From: Fulvia fulva
Taxonomy: Eukaryota > Ascomycota > Dothideomycetes > Mycosphaerellales > Mycosphaerellaceae
DNA length: 64,000 nucleotides
Assembly: GCF_020509005.1 (NCBI RefSeq)
Contig: NC_063019.1
Span: forward strand, 3,782,001 to 3,846,000
Reading direction: 5' to 3'
In this document: one piece after another, positions 33,213 through 46,080 of the stretch
How the letters are laid out: each line of letters begins with the position of its first letter
How positions within the stretch are numbered: the first letter of the stretch is position 1
The notes under the pieces: generated by a model
Seen by the model: only the letters and a program-made list of their open reading frames with translations
The model's database searches: none
Told to the model about the DNA's origin: nothing
Position numbers and translations under genes: made by a program

Positions 33213-36200
33213 TAGCTACTTAGCGAGATATACTATTATAAAGCGGTAGACTATTAAATCCGATAGATTCTAATAAGCCGTAAGTTCCTAGTATCGCTAG
33301 GATCGTACAGAAATGCTTGTCTAGGCCGTAATAGGCTAGCGCCGGACTACCGGCTTATAAGATCTTTAGAACTAGCTATGTTCTAACTATATTAAAATCT
33401 AGAACGCTCTAGGTAGTCTAGAAGACAAGCTATATAATTTTATAGAATCTACGAGATATAAATTCTTATAAATACGCTTCTTATTATAAGTGTACTACGT
33501 AATAGATTACGTAGTATAGAAGGTTCTAGGAGTCTATAATTGAATATAAATAAGAGTAGAATTAGCCCTCTAGATAGGACAAGAAACAAAGCAAGTCTAC
33601 TACTCTTAACTACTATTACCTCGACTATTATACTCGATTTATCAGGGTATATAGTTCGAATATTTTTTGAGGGTTTGCCTTTAGGTTTTGTGTTTCTCGT
33701 AGTAAAGTAGAAGGTGTTTAGGGGATTTGCGCTACCCGTAGCGGTATCTATCTATTATCGTAAGGCCGAATCTTTAGAGGTAGCTTTGGATATAGCCGTG
33801 TCCGATTTTGATTTAGAAGAAGGTACTCGTAGTTACCCTTTTAGCTTCTATCTTCCCTATCTCCTTTCGGAGCTCTCCGGCGGTTTGTCTTTCGAATGTA
33901 CGTGAATACTTTGAGGGCTTTTCTCTATCCGTAGCTACGTACTATTTCTTTTCGGTATGTTCTTAGATAATTTTTTATCTCTTTTTTTGTTTTACGAGGG
34001 CCTTCGCTTTAGCTCTCTATTATAGTAAGGTTGAAGGGGGTATTATCCTACGGGGTAAGAAGGTATTCTTTTTTTTTTCGATTTCGTCCTTATTAACGTA
34101 GGTAGCGAGGGCTAGCGTCGATTTTTCTAGGAGGGTTTCTTTTCTCCTTCCGGGGTTACTTTGTAATTCTTATCGGATAGGGTGATTTTATCGAAGGCTT
34201 CCTATCCTTACGGCGTATAATAGCGCCGATCTTTCTAGCCTAAGACCCGGGGGAAGTAAAGCGCTTTCAATTTCGTAGGCTAGCGTAGGGGCCGTCTTAA
34301 ACACCCCTAGTATTTTGTTAGTAATATTGTTTTGAAGTCCTAATAGGGGCCTAATCTTTGCCTTTAGGATTTTGACCTCTATCTATACTAGAGACCCGTA
34401 ATCTACTATACTTACTACGTACGCTCTATATATTCTCCTTAGAGCGTTTACCGAGAGTCCGAAGCCCGTACTAGCTAGTCGGGACATCCTTTCGAATGCT
34501 TATCGTACTTATAACGTTCTCGTAGCGATATACGTTTTAAACGAGAGGTTCTAGTCGAAGTAGAATCCTAGCTATTTAACGACTAGTTTCGGGGTTACGT
34601 AGTTGTCTCCCGGTAGTCGTATCCCTCTATCTAAGTCTTTCACTTTCGTGAAATAGATTAACTCTATCTTTACTAGGTCGAATTCAATTGCTTTGTCTTT
34701 TCCTAGGTCGTGGATTTTTTTGCTACTTTTTCGAGTGTTTTTATGTTTTTCTATAGGCTTATTAAACTCGTCGTAAGCGCTACATCGTCAATATAGGAGA
34801 GTGGACGTATAGCTACGTCTAGGGTGTCGTATAGGTCTCTTATATAGATAAGGAAAAGTATTGGTAAAATAGGGCTTCCTTATAGAATCCCCGTCTCTAT
34901 CGGGCTAAATTCCTTAGTTTTCGAGTTGAATCGTAGGCGGAGCTGTCTGTCCGATAGGAAGGAGTCTGTCTAAGCTATTAGCGAGGCTAGGAGTCGGTAT
35001 ACTTTTATAACCGTAAGAAGTTGATTTTTCGCGACGTAGTCAAAGGCTCCTTTTACGTCTAGGAATAGTATACTTGTCTTATATCTCTTCCGCTTATTCT
35101 TTTCGATCGTATTCCGGAGGATAAAGGCCGTGTCGATAGCGGACTTCTTTTGTCTTCCTCCTAGTTATAAGTCGTAAAGGAGCTACGTCGTTCCGGCGAG
35201 GTAGCTAAGCCTTTTCGCGAGAATCGTTCGAGGACTTTCCTAAGGTAGTTAAGAAGCGAGACAACTCGATAGGCTTTCGGTATTAAGTAGTCCGGCTTCG
35301 AGGCTTTTCGTAGGATTACTCCTATAGCCTCTCTCCACTTTTTCGGATAGTATCCGGCTTCGAAAAGGGCCGAGAAGGTACGGTAGAATACTTACGGGAT
35401 AGCCTTATAGGCTTTCGCGATTATATCTAATATAATACCGTCCGGTCCTAGGGATTTTCCTTTGACTTTCTTCGTAGAACATACCGTAGCTAGTTCTAGT
35501 TCTAAGAGTTTAGGCCATTTCTAGTTTCCTTACGTATATCCTATCTAGTTTAGTAGGTCCTTTCGAGGGGGGGAGTAGGAAGAGTCCTTTCCGGAGTACT
35601 TCGTATTTTCCTAGAAACGTATCTTCGAGTTTATTATCTCCCGGGTTTCTTATACTCGGTATTTACTAGTTCCGCCGATCTTTTATATAGGACATTGCCT
35701 TAAAGACGCTTTTCGGATCGTTACTCTCGAGGAACTAGTTCTAGTAGTCCCTCTTTGCCTCTTTTATCTTCTAAAAGTAGAGGTTCTTTACTAGTCGGTA
35801 TCTTACGGCGTTATATAGGCTTCGTTCCTTTTAAAGGGAACGGTAGCTTCGGTTTAGGCCTTATTGTAGTACTTTTAGCTCCGGTTTCTACTAGTCCTTT
35901 GATTTTATACTTACTCTTACCCTCGGTATAGCTTCGTTTATACTTTCCTAGATAATAGCCGTAAATTCCTCGATTATTAAATCGAGTGTCGACGTATCTT
36001 AAGAAGGGTTGCTTTATAGCCTCTCGAGAGTAGTATTACGGAGTAGAAAATCGTCCGGGAGCCTTATAGCTTTGTCTTATATCTTTTTGTTAAATTTTTC
36101 CTAGTCGGCTCTTTTTTAATCGAGCCTTTCGGTTTGTTCTTAGGTTGTCGGTTCCTACGTTATAAGGGTAAATAAGATCGGTTTATAGTCCGACTTATTT

Positions 36201-37621
36201 GTAGGTAACGTTTACTAGTCCCTTATGTTTTGTTATAGTTTGCCTTTTATAAAAGTAAGGTCGATTACGCTTTCCTAAAGTATATTCGGCCGGAAGAAGG
36301 TACCTTTACCGATAGTATTCGAAATAGTAAAATGATGTCTATTAATCTACTCTATAAATACTATTTCTTAGCCGCTCGGCGAGGTGTAGGTAGGTTCCTA
36401 CCTAGGGTAATATAGGTTTAGGTCCCCGAGTAGGATCGTATTCGGTAGTATATAGGAAAGGTTTTATTAAAAGAGTATATAGTTTATAGTCCTTTACAAC
36501 CGTGTCTCGAGATCTCGTTCGTTATAGTAATATATAACCTAGGTAGTTTCTTTCCTAATAATTAAATCGAGGAATTAGTAATTAGGTTCTTCTTCGCTAG
36601 GTCCTTATCGTATTTCGTACGGGTAGTCCTTTCGGACCTACGTAATAACTCTCGGACGGATCTCCTTATTCTTTAGCTTTAGTCGGATTTAGTCGAAGGC
36701 CTAGTAGTTTATTAACCTCGTATTTTCGTAGTTCTCTTCCCTTAAGAACTACGGTTCTTACGCGAAGATAATACGGACGTCGAGTTGATTTATAAGGTCT
36801 AGGATGCTCTCCGTAGCCGCGATCGATCTATTTAGGTTATATTAAAGTATTCGTAGTTCCCTTACGTCGATCGAGTCGTTTTCTAGTATTACGTCCTCGG
36901 GCGTAGTAATAACCGGAAGATCTCGTATTCCTTAGCCGTAGCTAGGTATCCTTTTCCGTAGTTTATATACTTTACCGCTTCGTATTCGTAGTTAGTACGT
37001 TTACCGTATTCGAGGTAGGAGTATTCCCTCGTAGCGTAGCTTTTAACGTAGTATTTACATCTCGGTTATCTACGGTATTTCTCCGGTAGGTGTCCGAAAC
37101 TAAGGTAGTTCGGGCATTATATCGTTCTTAGGATTACGATATATTTCTCTACCTTTAGAGATAGTCCGAGCGCGTAGAGACGAAATCGAATAGCCTTCTC
37201 GGCCTATTCTTTTGTCTTAAATACGACTACTACGGAGCTATATCGTTATGTTTGTCTCTTTTTACTCGTTATTAGCTAGAGTAGCTTACCGTAAACTTCG
37301 AGAGTAAGGTCTTCGTTATATTTCCCTATCTCTTTACTAAGGGTAGCGAGGTCCGGGACTACGGCGATCGGGATTCTATAAATAGCTACTCGGTACTATT
37401 CTTCGTCTTTTCTTACCTCCTAAGCTTACTTTAGAAGGGCGTTAGTCTACTTTTCTTTCTGTTCTAGTAGAGAGTTTATTAAGACCTTCCCGGTTGTCGT
37501 AAGTACGACGTTATTATTCCTTATTCTTACTACGGCTACTACGGCGGTCGTACCGAGTGCCTTATTTTTTCGTCGCGGGTTCGTTTCAGGTCTACTTCGT
37601 TATCTATATTTATAAGAGTTA
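33213..37621 (-). mobile_element. LINE B copy 2
   Basis: Near-identical to 27669-32076, one base longer in a T run near 34078. Scattered differences are mainly C/T or G/A at CA or TG sites and occur in both directions (for example ccttgttatag at 30313 versus ccttattgtag at 35857). RT motif YIDD at about 34802-34781. At its right end the ORF1 frame continues across PD copy 3 into 38758-39534. Confidence 0.8.
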
Positions 37622-37623
37622 TA

Positions 37624-38755
37624 ACGTACTTTACTACCGAGCGGGCTATACTACCGAGCGGGCCACTTTTACTAAGAACTGTACTACTTCTATAGATATA
37701 GCTATATAACTACTATTATAGCGTATATTGTCTTTAAACGAGGCTGAACTGACCTTAGCTGTCTAGGCTACGAAACGCGACGCGATAATTACGAATCGAC
37801 TTGCTATAAAGGTATACGACGCGTCTTAAACTATACTAGGGTATCGATTGAATAGACGACCTCCTCGGGGTGACTACGAGCCTAATTCGAAGAAGCTTAT
37901 AGAGCTAGAAGAGAGGGTAATACTTAAGTATATACTCGAGCTAGATCTTAGAGGTTTCCCGCTATTAAAGGCTAGTATACGAGCAATAGCCGATTCATTA
38001 CTATAAGAGAAGGGTCTTAAGCCCGCTAGTCTTAATTAGACAGACAGGTTCATTAGGCGGTATCGTAAGCTAAAGGTTCGTATAATACGTAGATACGATC
38101 GTTAGCGAGCCCTAATAGAAGATCTAGACGTTATCGAGAAGTAGTTCTTACTTATACGTAATATAAAGGAGAAGTATAGCATCCTTACTAGGACACCTAT
38201 AACTTCGACGAGATAGGGTTTATAATAGGTGTCATTACGTCTTAGAGCGCCGTTACGGGTTCAGAAAGGCGTAGTAGAAAGAGGAAGGTCGTTTAATAGG
38301 GCAATAGAGAGGGAGTAGAGAGATAGCGTATTAGATAGCTCTTATACGAAGCGAGATTAGTAAGCTACGTAAGTCTAACGAGGCCCTTATATAGCGGAAA
38401 GCACGAAAGCGCAAGTATATTTAGTCTAGAGGGTCTCTAACCTTCGATAAGGCGTCGCAATTAATACCTCTAGAGGATACTAGGAGGTAGGAAGTGAGTA
38501 GAGAGTCGCTAGATAGTGTTCGGCTAGTACTAAGGCTACGACGCTATAAGCGATATAGCGAGTCGGGGCATAACGTACGTACCTATTAAGTAGACTCGCT
38601 AGATAGCGAAGAATCTAAAGAGGAATTGTCCTCCTAGTAACGATTCTATAGGATGTCGTTGTGTTAAGATACCGTCGCAATTAAAGTAGAAGTAGTATAG
38701 TTCTTAGTAAAAGTGGCCCGCTCGGTAGTATAGCCCGCTCGGTAGTAAAGTACGT
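37624..38755 (+). mobile_element. PD element copy 3, inserted in LINE ORF1
   Basis: 1,132 bp, TA on both sides. Removing it and one TA joins 37621 to 38758 so that a minus-strand ORF1-like frame (KKRIINSYKYRQRSR) runs through. This shows the original insertion site within the LINE. It carries the cgacgagatag variant, unlike copies 1 and 2. Confidence 0.85.
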
Positions 38756-38757
38756 TA

Positions 38758-39534
38758 ATAATTCTCTTTTTAAGAATTATCCCTTTTAGCGTCGGTTTCT
38801 TCTTTTAGATAGTAGACTACTAGGAATTGTTCGTAGTATTTAATACTTTCGATCCCGTAACCGCTATATAGGTTCGAGGCTACTTCTCTATAGTCTCGAT
38901 TTTTTTGGTCGCTATTCCGAGGTTATTAATTTGTTTTACGAGGATTAACGACGTTTGACGGACCTTCTTTTTTTCTATATACTTACGGAAGATCTTAAGT
39001 AGGTTAAGAAGGTCGTTCTGTTCCGGGGTACCTTATACTAGGACAGATACTCCTAGGATAAGATCTCTTATATCGAGGATTTTTCTTTCGATTTCGGACT
39101 TTTTTTTTCTTATATTTACGAGAATACAAATAGACTTAGGCGGACGGGTATATTGCTATATATAATCGGGCGTTTGTTACGCTATAGTTATGTCGGGGTC
39201 CTTAGTTATTACGAGAGTAGGTCCGGGGAGGACGGGGTAGTATCGATGTCTATTAGAATTACTTCCTTCCTATAGGGGAAGGTCGCCGCAAATTTTAGGG
39301 TCTTCCCCTTTCTTTGACCGTCGTGTTTCTAGGTCTCTTTCGAGGGTAATTACGCGCGCGATCGCGCGAATACGTAGCTATAGGTTCGTTACGTTTGTCT
39401 CCTCGTAAATACGCTTCGATTTATATAAAGAAAGCCGTATTCTCGTTTATTTCTTGACTTCGTCGACAAGCGTATAGTAGGAAGTTATTATACGGGCTTA
39501 TATAGGGTGTTTTGAAAGTAGGTTATATATTATA
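38758..39534 (-). mobile_element. 5' part of LINE B (leader and start of ORF1)
   Basis: Continues LINE B upstream in its sense direction (right to left). It is coding-like and rich in Lys/Ser, with no recognised domain, consistent with the N-terminal part of a LINE ORF1 and its leader. Present only once, so the tandem duplication did not include it. Bounded on the right by PD copy 4. Confidence 0.6.
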
Positions 39535-39536
39535 TA

Positions 39537-40767
39537 ACGTGCTTTACTACCGAGTAGGCTATACTACCGAGCGGGCTACTTTTACTAAGAACTATACTAC
39601 TTCTACTTTAATTACGACGGTATCTTAATACGACGATATCCTATAGAATCGTTACTAGGAGGACAATTCCTCTTTAGATTCTACTATAAACTATACTACT
39701 TCTACTTTAATTACGACGGTATCTTAATACGATAACATCCTATAGAATCGTTACTAGGAGGATAATTCCTCTTTAGATTCTTCGCTATCTAGCGAGTCTA
39801 CTTAATAGGTACGTACGTTATACCCCGACTCGCTATATCGCTTATAGCGTCGTAGCCTTAGTACTAGCCGAACACTATCTAGCGACTCTCTACTCACTTC
39901 CTACCTCCTAGTATCCTCTAGAGGTATTAATTACGACCCCTTATCGAAGGTTAGAGACCCTCTAGACTAAATGTACTTGCGCTTTCGTACTTTTCGCTAT
40001 ATAAGGGCCTCGTTAGACTTACGTAGCTTACTACTCTCGCTTCGTATAAGAGCTATCTAATACGCTATCTCTCTACTCCCTCTCTATTACCCTATTAAAC
40101 GACCTTCCTCTTTCTACTACGCCTTTCTGAACCCGTAACGACGCTCTAAGACGTAATAACACTTATTATAAACCCTATCTCGTCGAAGTTATAGGTGTCC
40201 TAGTAAGGATGCTATACTTCTCCTTTATATTACGTATAAGTAAGAACTACTTCTCGATAACGTCTAGATCTTCTATTAGGGCTCGCTAACGATCGTATCT
40301 ACGTGTTATACGAACCTTTAGCTCACGATACCGCCTAATAAACCTGTCTGTCTAATTAAGACTAGCGGGCTTAAGACCCTTCTCTTATAGTAATGAATCG
40401 GCTATTGCTCGTATACTAGCCTTTAATAGCGGGAAACCTCTAAGATCTAGCTCGAGTATATACTTAAGTATTACCCTCTCTTCTAGCTCTCTAAGCTTCT
40501 TCGAATTAGGCTCGTAGTCACCCCGAGGAGGTCGTCTATTCAATCGATACCCTAGTATAGTTTAAGACGCGTTATATACCTTTATAGCAAGTCGATTCGT
40601 AATTATCGCGTCGCGTTTCGTAGCCTAGACAGCTAAGGTCAGTACAGCCTCGTTTAAAGACAATATACGCTATAATAGTAGTTATATAGCTATATCTATA
40701 GAAGTAGTATAGTTCTTAGTAAAAGTGGCCCGCTCGGTAGTATAGCCCGCTCGGTAGTAAAGTACGT
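39537..40767 (-). mobile_element. PD element copy 4, inverted, with a 99-bp internal tandem duplication
   Basis: Reverse orientation relative to copies 1-3. Its length is 1,231 bp, exactly 1,132 + 99. The extra 99 bp is a direct repeat near the left end (actatactacttctacttt at 39591 and again at 39690). The two halves differ by a few RIP-type changes. TA flanks both ends. Confidence 0.85.
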
Positions 40768-40769
40768 TA

Positions 40770-40827
40770 TAGTTCTTAGTAAAAGTAGCCCGCTTAGTAG
40801 TATAGCCCGCTCGGTAGTAAAGTACGT
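40770..40827 (-). repeat. Extra PD terminal repeat next to copy 4
   Basis: A second, nearly complete PD terminal repeat (agttcttagtaaaagtagcc ... ending gtacgt) directly abuts the right end of copy 4, again followed by TA. It could be the remnant of another PD copy lost by recombination, or a duplicated terminus. Confidence 0.75.
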
Positions 40828-40898
40828 TAATCTTACTATTTAGAGCTAGATTAATATCGATAAGTCTAATTACGAGTTCTTATCTATTAAAGTCGTTA

Positions 40899-43079
40899 AA
40901 TATAGATAGATAGATAGATTTGTTATTTCCCTATTCTAAGACCCTATTCGGCCTATATAGGTATATATCTATTGTTATATATAAAGGGAAACCCGAATAG
41001 GTAAAAACCCTTCCCGCCCCTAACTTTTCCTTATCTAGATTAGCTTTCCCTCTAAACGTACGTAGTCTATATTACTACCCCGTTAGCCCCCGCTCCTAGC
41101 CGGTCTCGTTACGCTACGCCGTGTCCTCTCTTCCTATACTACTCCTACTAGGCGGTACTATTCTAGCTAGCCCTTCTCTAGTATCTAGTTCGTAATACGC
41201 CGTAGGTCCTTAACTTTATTAAGAAGTGCCCTAATCGTCCGATTCCTCGCCTTTATTATCTACTCCCCCCTTCCTAGTAACTACCTCGGATAGACGAGGA
41301 GTACGTACCGTATATTCTAGGAGTAATAGCCGTAGGGGTAGCTAGTATTCGTATATTCTAGAACCTTCCTCTATAATAGATACCCCTAGAGGCCGATATA
41401 TTTGCTTCGTAGTTAGGTTACTATACTACTCTATACCCTTATAAGGCGGTAGTAGATAAGCTTTAGGGGGTACTTAACCGCGGATTTTATAGCTAACTAT
41501 CCCTTAGGTTATCCCGCTAGCTAAGGGCGTCTACTATACCCTATAACCTAGTTGTTCTACCTCTCTCTCTATAGTTACTCTATAAACGATTTCTTACCCT
41601 CTTATTATATTACTAGCTATTCGTCCCTTACCCGGTAGTTCGGCTCGTTTCTAGGTCGAATGCCCTTATACGCTAGTACTAATTTGCGGGCCCTTACGAC
41701 TATACGAGCAATAACCTTCTATACTAGGTACTATACCGACTTACCTAAGTAGGAGGTCCGTAGTCCCTAGATATATAGGTCGATCGGCGGTATAGCGGTC
41801 TCGTACCTAAGTATCCTTATTAGTATCGACTTATATACCCCGGTGACTTTCCTTAGGTATTAGTTTTAGATCTTCGCTTACGGCGCGACGAGTCTCTTTA
41901 ATAGGTAGGCCCTCTCGCCTAAGGACTATACTTAGCTACTATAGGTAAGGACTAGCCGTATAATAGCCGTATATAGAAGTCGTAACTGCCGAAAGTCCGC
42001 CCTCTATATAGACGTAGTAAGCCTCTAGTATAATGCTCTATTCCGTTTAGCTTTCCGTAATATTATCTATACGTACTTCCTCTACCGTAGCGCCGGGTCT
42101 ACCTATAGTCCGAGGATCCTAAGCTAATTTACCGAGTTTATCGTATACCCCTATATCTAGATAGAAGCTTATATATTATAGAACCGTAGCCGGCGCGTAA
42201 AGTGTATTAGATTGTACTTTTCTAGGGTAAACCGAGCCCTATACCTCCTAGCCTAGTCCTCGTAGATCTTATACTTCTCTTCTAGTAGCCTATAGTTCTC
42301 CTTAGTTAAGGACGACTACGCTAGGATGTTCGTATCGTCTATAAAGCCGCTCGTAGCGGTGTTCTAGGATTCTAGGGCTAGGAAGGGCTAGGAGTAGCGT
42401 CGCTATAAAGAAGAGGAATAGGATAGGTACTAGTATTAAGCCTTACGGGATTCTAGTATAGACTACTTAAAATAGGCTTTTGTACTAACCGACTAGGATC
42501 GACGTACTACGGTCTTAGAGGTAGGACCGTACGAAGTTAATAAGCTACCTAGGGAGTCCTTTCGACCTTAGGATTTAGAGTAGCCGCGGGTATAATACGT
42601 AGTCGAAGGCTCCCGATATATCTAGACTAAGTATGGATACTACCTTATCCCTATTCCTATACTAGAAAGCCTTTTCCTAAGAGGTAATAAGTTCTATTAC
42701 GGATAGCGTCGATCGCTATAGGCGCGTACCTATCTAGGTATCCGGGAGTAGGGAGTACTCCTCTACCGCCTCGGAGAGTCTCGTTATAACTAGCTTCTTA
42801 AGCGCCTTCCTAAGAGTATTAAGGAGCGCGATTAGGCGGTACGACTTAACCTACGTATAGTCTTCCTTTTACGGCTTACGTAGGACTACTATCGTCGATT
42901 ATTTAAATACTATTAGGTAGTAGCCGGTCTATAGGTAGGCGTTAAAGATCGCTACGACTACTAGGGCTAGTTAATCTCTATACTTCTTTAGTAGTTCGTT
43001 TAGGATCCTATCCGGCCCCGGGGCTTTCCTCGCCGGTAACTTCCTAAGTAAAGCGGTAACTTCTCCCTCGGATATATTC
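40899..43079 (-). mobile_element. LINE C, 5'-truncated
   Basis: Minus-strand non-LTR element. Its 3' end lies at a TAGA tetranucleotide run (40899-40918). It encodes a reverse transcriptase with FIDDTNIL at about 42350-42321 and an upstream RT portion to 43079, where a Copia LTR begins. It is similar in layout to LINE D but clearly diverged. Dead from RIP. The 70 bp between PD copy 4 and its tail holds nothing I recognise. Confidence 0.7.
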
Positions 43080-45845
43080 TATTAAGAACATATAGCCCGT
43101 AGGTCAAGTATATAGGTATAGGTGTGTTATATAACTAGATTACGTAACTAGGGTTTACTAGCCTATAGGCTAGTAAACCTACGGACACCTAGTATCTACC
43201 TATACTAATACTAGCGATACTATATATAGATATACGCTATCCTATTAAGTTCTTCTTCGTCTTTCGTATAATCCGCTATCTTCTACTACTACGTAACTCG
43301 TACCTATTTAATAGGTTATAAGCCCGGGTTAGTAACTCGGTGTTTTACCCTCGATAAAGTCGTATTAGAGTTATTCTTCTTTAGAACAAAAGGAAGGCAG
43401 ACTAGAGGCCGTACCCGCCTTATATAGGAAGCTATAGCCGTGCTATAGGTGTATATAAGACGTAAAAGAGCCTAGTAAGGCACTATTAGACTCCGAGTTA
43501 GGGAGCCTATACTAATACCTTAGATAAGTAGGCGAGCTTACTAAGAAGAGTCGCTCTCCGGACATCGCGTTCGTATCGACTAACTATTTATTCTAAGAAA
43601 GTCGTAGTGTCTTAGAAACCCCCTCTACTAAGAGAGTTACGCTATAGTGTCTTAGTACTAATACAATCCTTACCGACCGAATATATCCTTTTACCTAAGG
43701 GTAGCTAAACTGTCCCTTAACTTACAAAAAATAGAGAACGAGACTAGGTTCTTAAGAAAGAGAGTAGTACCTGTTCTAATAAGAGAGAACCACAAAATAT
43801 AGTTCAAGCTAATAAGAGTATACCTAGTATTAAAGTAGGTTAACTAGGTCCTCGAAGACATTATTACGGACATTCCCGCTATAACCCTATCTATAGCGAC
43901 ACCCTCTATATTATCGGAGTCATCCCTTCCTTTAGATTAAGCGATAAGGAAGGCATCGTATAGACGGCACAATATAACGGCCCTATATAAGATGTATATC
44001 TATCTATCTATAGATAATTAAGAGATAATATACGAGATCCGGTATACGAAGGAGTTATAGGAATAGGCTAAAGCTAAATATAAGAGAAGACTTCTTACTA
44101 CTAGACGAAGTTTGCTTTAGCAATACACCAATTTCGTGATAATAGAGGACTAGTCAATAGATAACGCCTAGTAGGAGCTTAGCTTAATTATAAGGAGGGC
44201 TGTTCTAATCTCGCCTTAGTTCTAAGATATTAAGACTAAGGACAGAAAGATCTAGTAACTCTTAGTAGCTCTACTAGACTCATTTGGCTTAATTCGCGAT
44301 ATAATTAATACCTAGGTAAATCTCTTACTATAAGACATTCTTATAATTCTTAGGGAGAAGTAAGAATCAATAATTTATTAAGGGATAGCTATGTTCGCTA
44401 AGAAGGGTTTCTAGGGTAAGCTTACGTACTATCTCTACGATAGTGACTAGTTTATAAGTAAGTGCCTATACCTTTCTATAGCTTAGTAGGCTATTAGGAA
44501 TAAGGACAAACTAGCTAGAGTTACCTACCCTACTAAGAGACAACCGTCACTACCTTATAGGAGGTCATTATTACTAAACCTTTGTAATGTCCTTAAGGTA
44601 ATAACGGACCTTATAAAGTAGATAAAGGAGAGCCGTAAGCTAAAGGCCTCCTCTAGTAAGAAGCCTATAAGGGCATATACGACCTAGGAAGACGTATAAG
44701 ACTCTAAGATACTATTAGAAGATAATAATGTTGATAAGGTTACCTATTCTACTATAGAAGCCAAGGGTAAGTACCCCTCGTCCGAGTAGTTACTTAACTC
44801 TTATGCTTCATTATACATAACTGACTAAGATTTACTATTTAGGACACTAAAGCCTCTTTAAAAGAGGAAGTAGATCAAGGTTAGGAGTGGCTATCTACAA
44901 GCTATATATATAGGAAGTGTAGTAATAGGTAGTCCTTCTAGAAAGCAAATTGTCTTAGAAAATGTCTTGTTTGTTCCTAGCCTTAGAGTTAGTCTTGTTT
45001 TGTGGAATTAGTTTAGCTAATAGTTTGCTATCTAACTACCTAGTTTCACCCTAAAATCCTTGTCTAGTAAACCCGTTATCTAGACTTAACTTCGAGGAGA
45101 AGTACCGTTTATCTACTCGATCTCGGAAATTCTTAAGCTATAGTATACTAGTATACTCTCTTAAGAACGTGACGGTACCGCTATAGCTAATACTAAGTCT
45201 AGAGATTAGTAGGAGCTATAGTATAGAAGATGTGTACACCTTAGTAAGGGACTACTAAGAAACCTTTATAGAGTTACTAAGAAAGATCCTATCCCTATTC
45301 CTTCTAAACACCTAAGTTATAAGGTATACTCCCTTACTAATATAAGGAAGTTTAAGGGACCTACTATAGAGAGAAAAGGAGAAAGGCTAGCCCTTGTCTC
45401 TATTGACATCTATAGGCCTTTTTAGGGCGTAGTCTCTAGGCTAGGATACAAATATTAGCTTAAGATTATAGATAACTTCTCTAGGAAGAAGTAGGTAATC
45501 CCTTTAAAGGCTAGGAGCGACGCTCCTATAGCCCTACGGGATTAGAAGGTCTAGGTAGAATAGTAGTTAAGGTGCTTTCTATCTACGATCCGTAGTAATA
45601 GTATAAGGGAAATTCTCGCCTTACTAAAAGAGTAGGAGAAGGAGTTTAGTACTTAGATAGACATAACTAATACCTACAACTCTCTTTAAAATAGACCTAT
45701 AGAAAGGTTAATTCAAGCCTCTAAAAATATAGTCCGTGCTATACTTAAAGACTCTAGTATACTAGTTAAGTTCTAGCTAGAAGCTTTATAAGTATAGACT
45801 ATAATCAGAAATAGACTACCTAATAGTCCGATTATTAATAGTATT
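43080..45845 (+). mobile_element. Ty1/Copia element 2: 5' LTR, gag, protease, part of integrase
   Basis: The 5' LTR spans about 43080-43313 and is a diverged relative of the Copia 1 LTR, related in inverse orientation. Immediately after it comes GGTTATAAGCCCGGG (43314 on), matching the anticodon region of initiator tRNA-Met in antisense, as in Copia half-tRNA priming. Through stops one reads gag, then a protease-end motif ENVLFVPSLRVSLVL (about 44956-44996), then integrase (VSIDIYRPF, and near the end EALQVQTIIRNRLPNSPI). It is cut at 45845 by the Copia 1 LTR; the rest is not in the window. Confidence 0.75.
43152..43179. repeat. 28-bp perfect palindrome in the Copia 2 LTR
   Basis: GGTTTACTAGCCTA followed by its exact reverse complement TAGGCTAGTAAACC. 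No counterpart was noted in the Copia 1 LTR. Confidence 0.9.
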
Positions 45846-46080
45846 TGTTAAATAGGTACGGGTAGATAGTAGCGGAATAGAGTAAGAGATCAATCTTTAA
45901 CTAACTAATAGTACGAGCGTATAGCAATATATTAGGAACTAATGTGTTGATTGTGTTAGATGTCTATCTAAGCTAAAGGGGAGAGAAGGTATCTCCCTAT
46001 AAGCTGAGTCATCGTAGATACCTTAGGCTACTAGATCACTTCTTAATTGTTGACTCCCTTTGAGATGCTATATCTTAATA
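45846..46080 (-). repeat. 3' LTR of Copia 1
   Basis: 235 bp, starts TGTTAAATAGG on the plus strand. It differs from the other LTR only by transitions, mostly at TG or CA sites. Confidence 0.85.

Noticed and set aside
26535..38755. Regular direct repeats as a CRISPR-like array
   Set aside because: The repeats are 1.1-kb transposons with terminal inverted repeats, 'spacers' are LINE copies, and the organism is a eukaryote.
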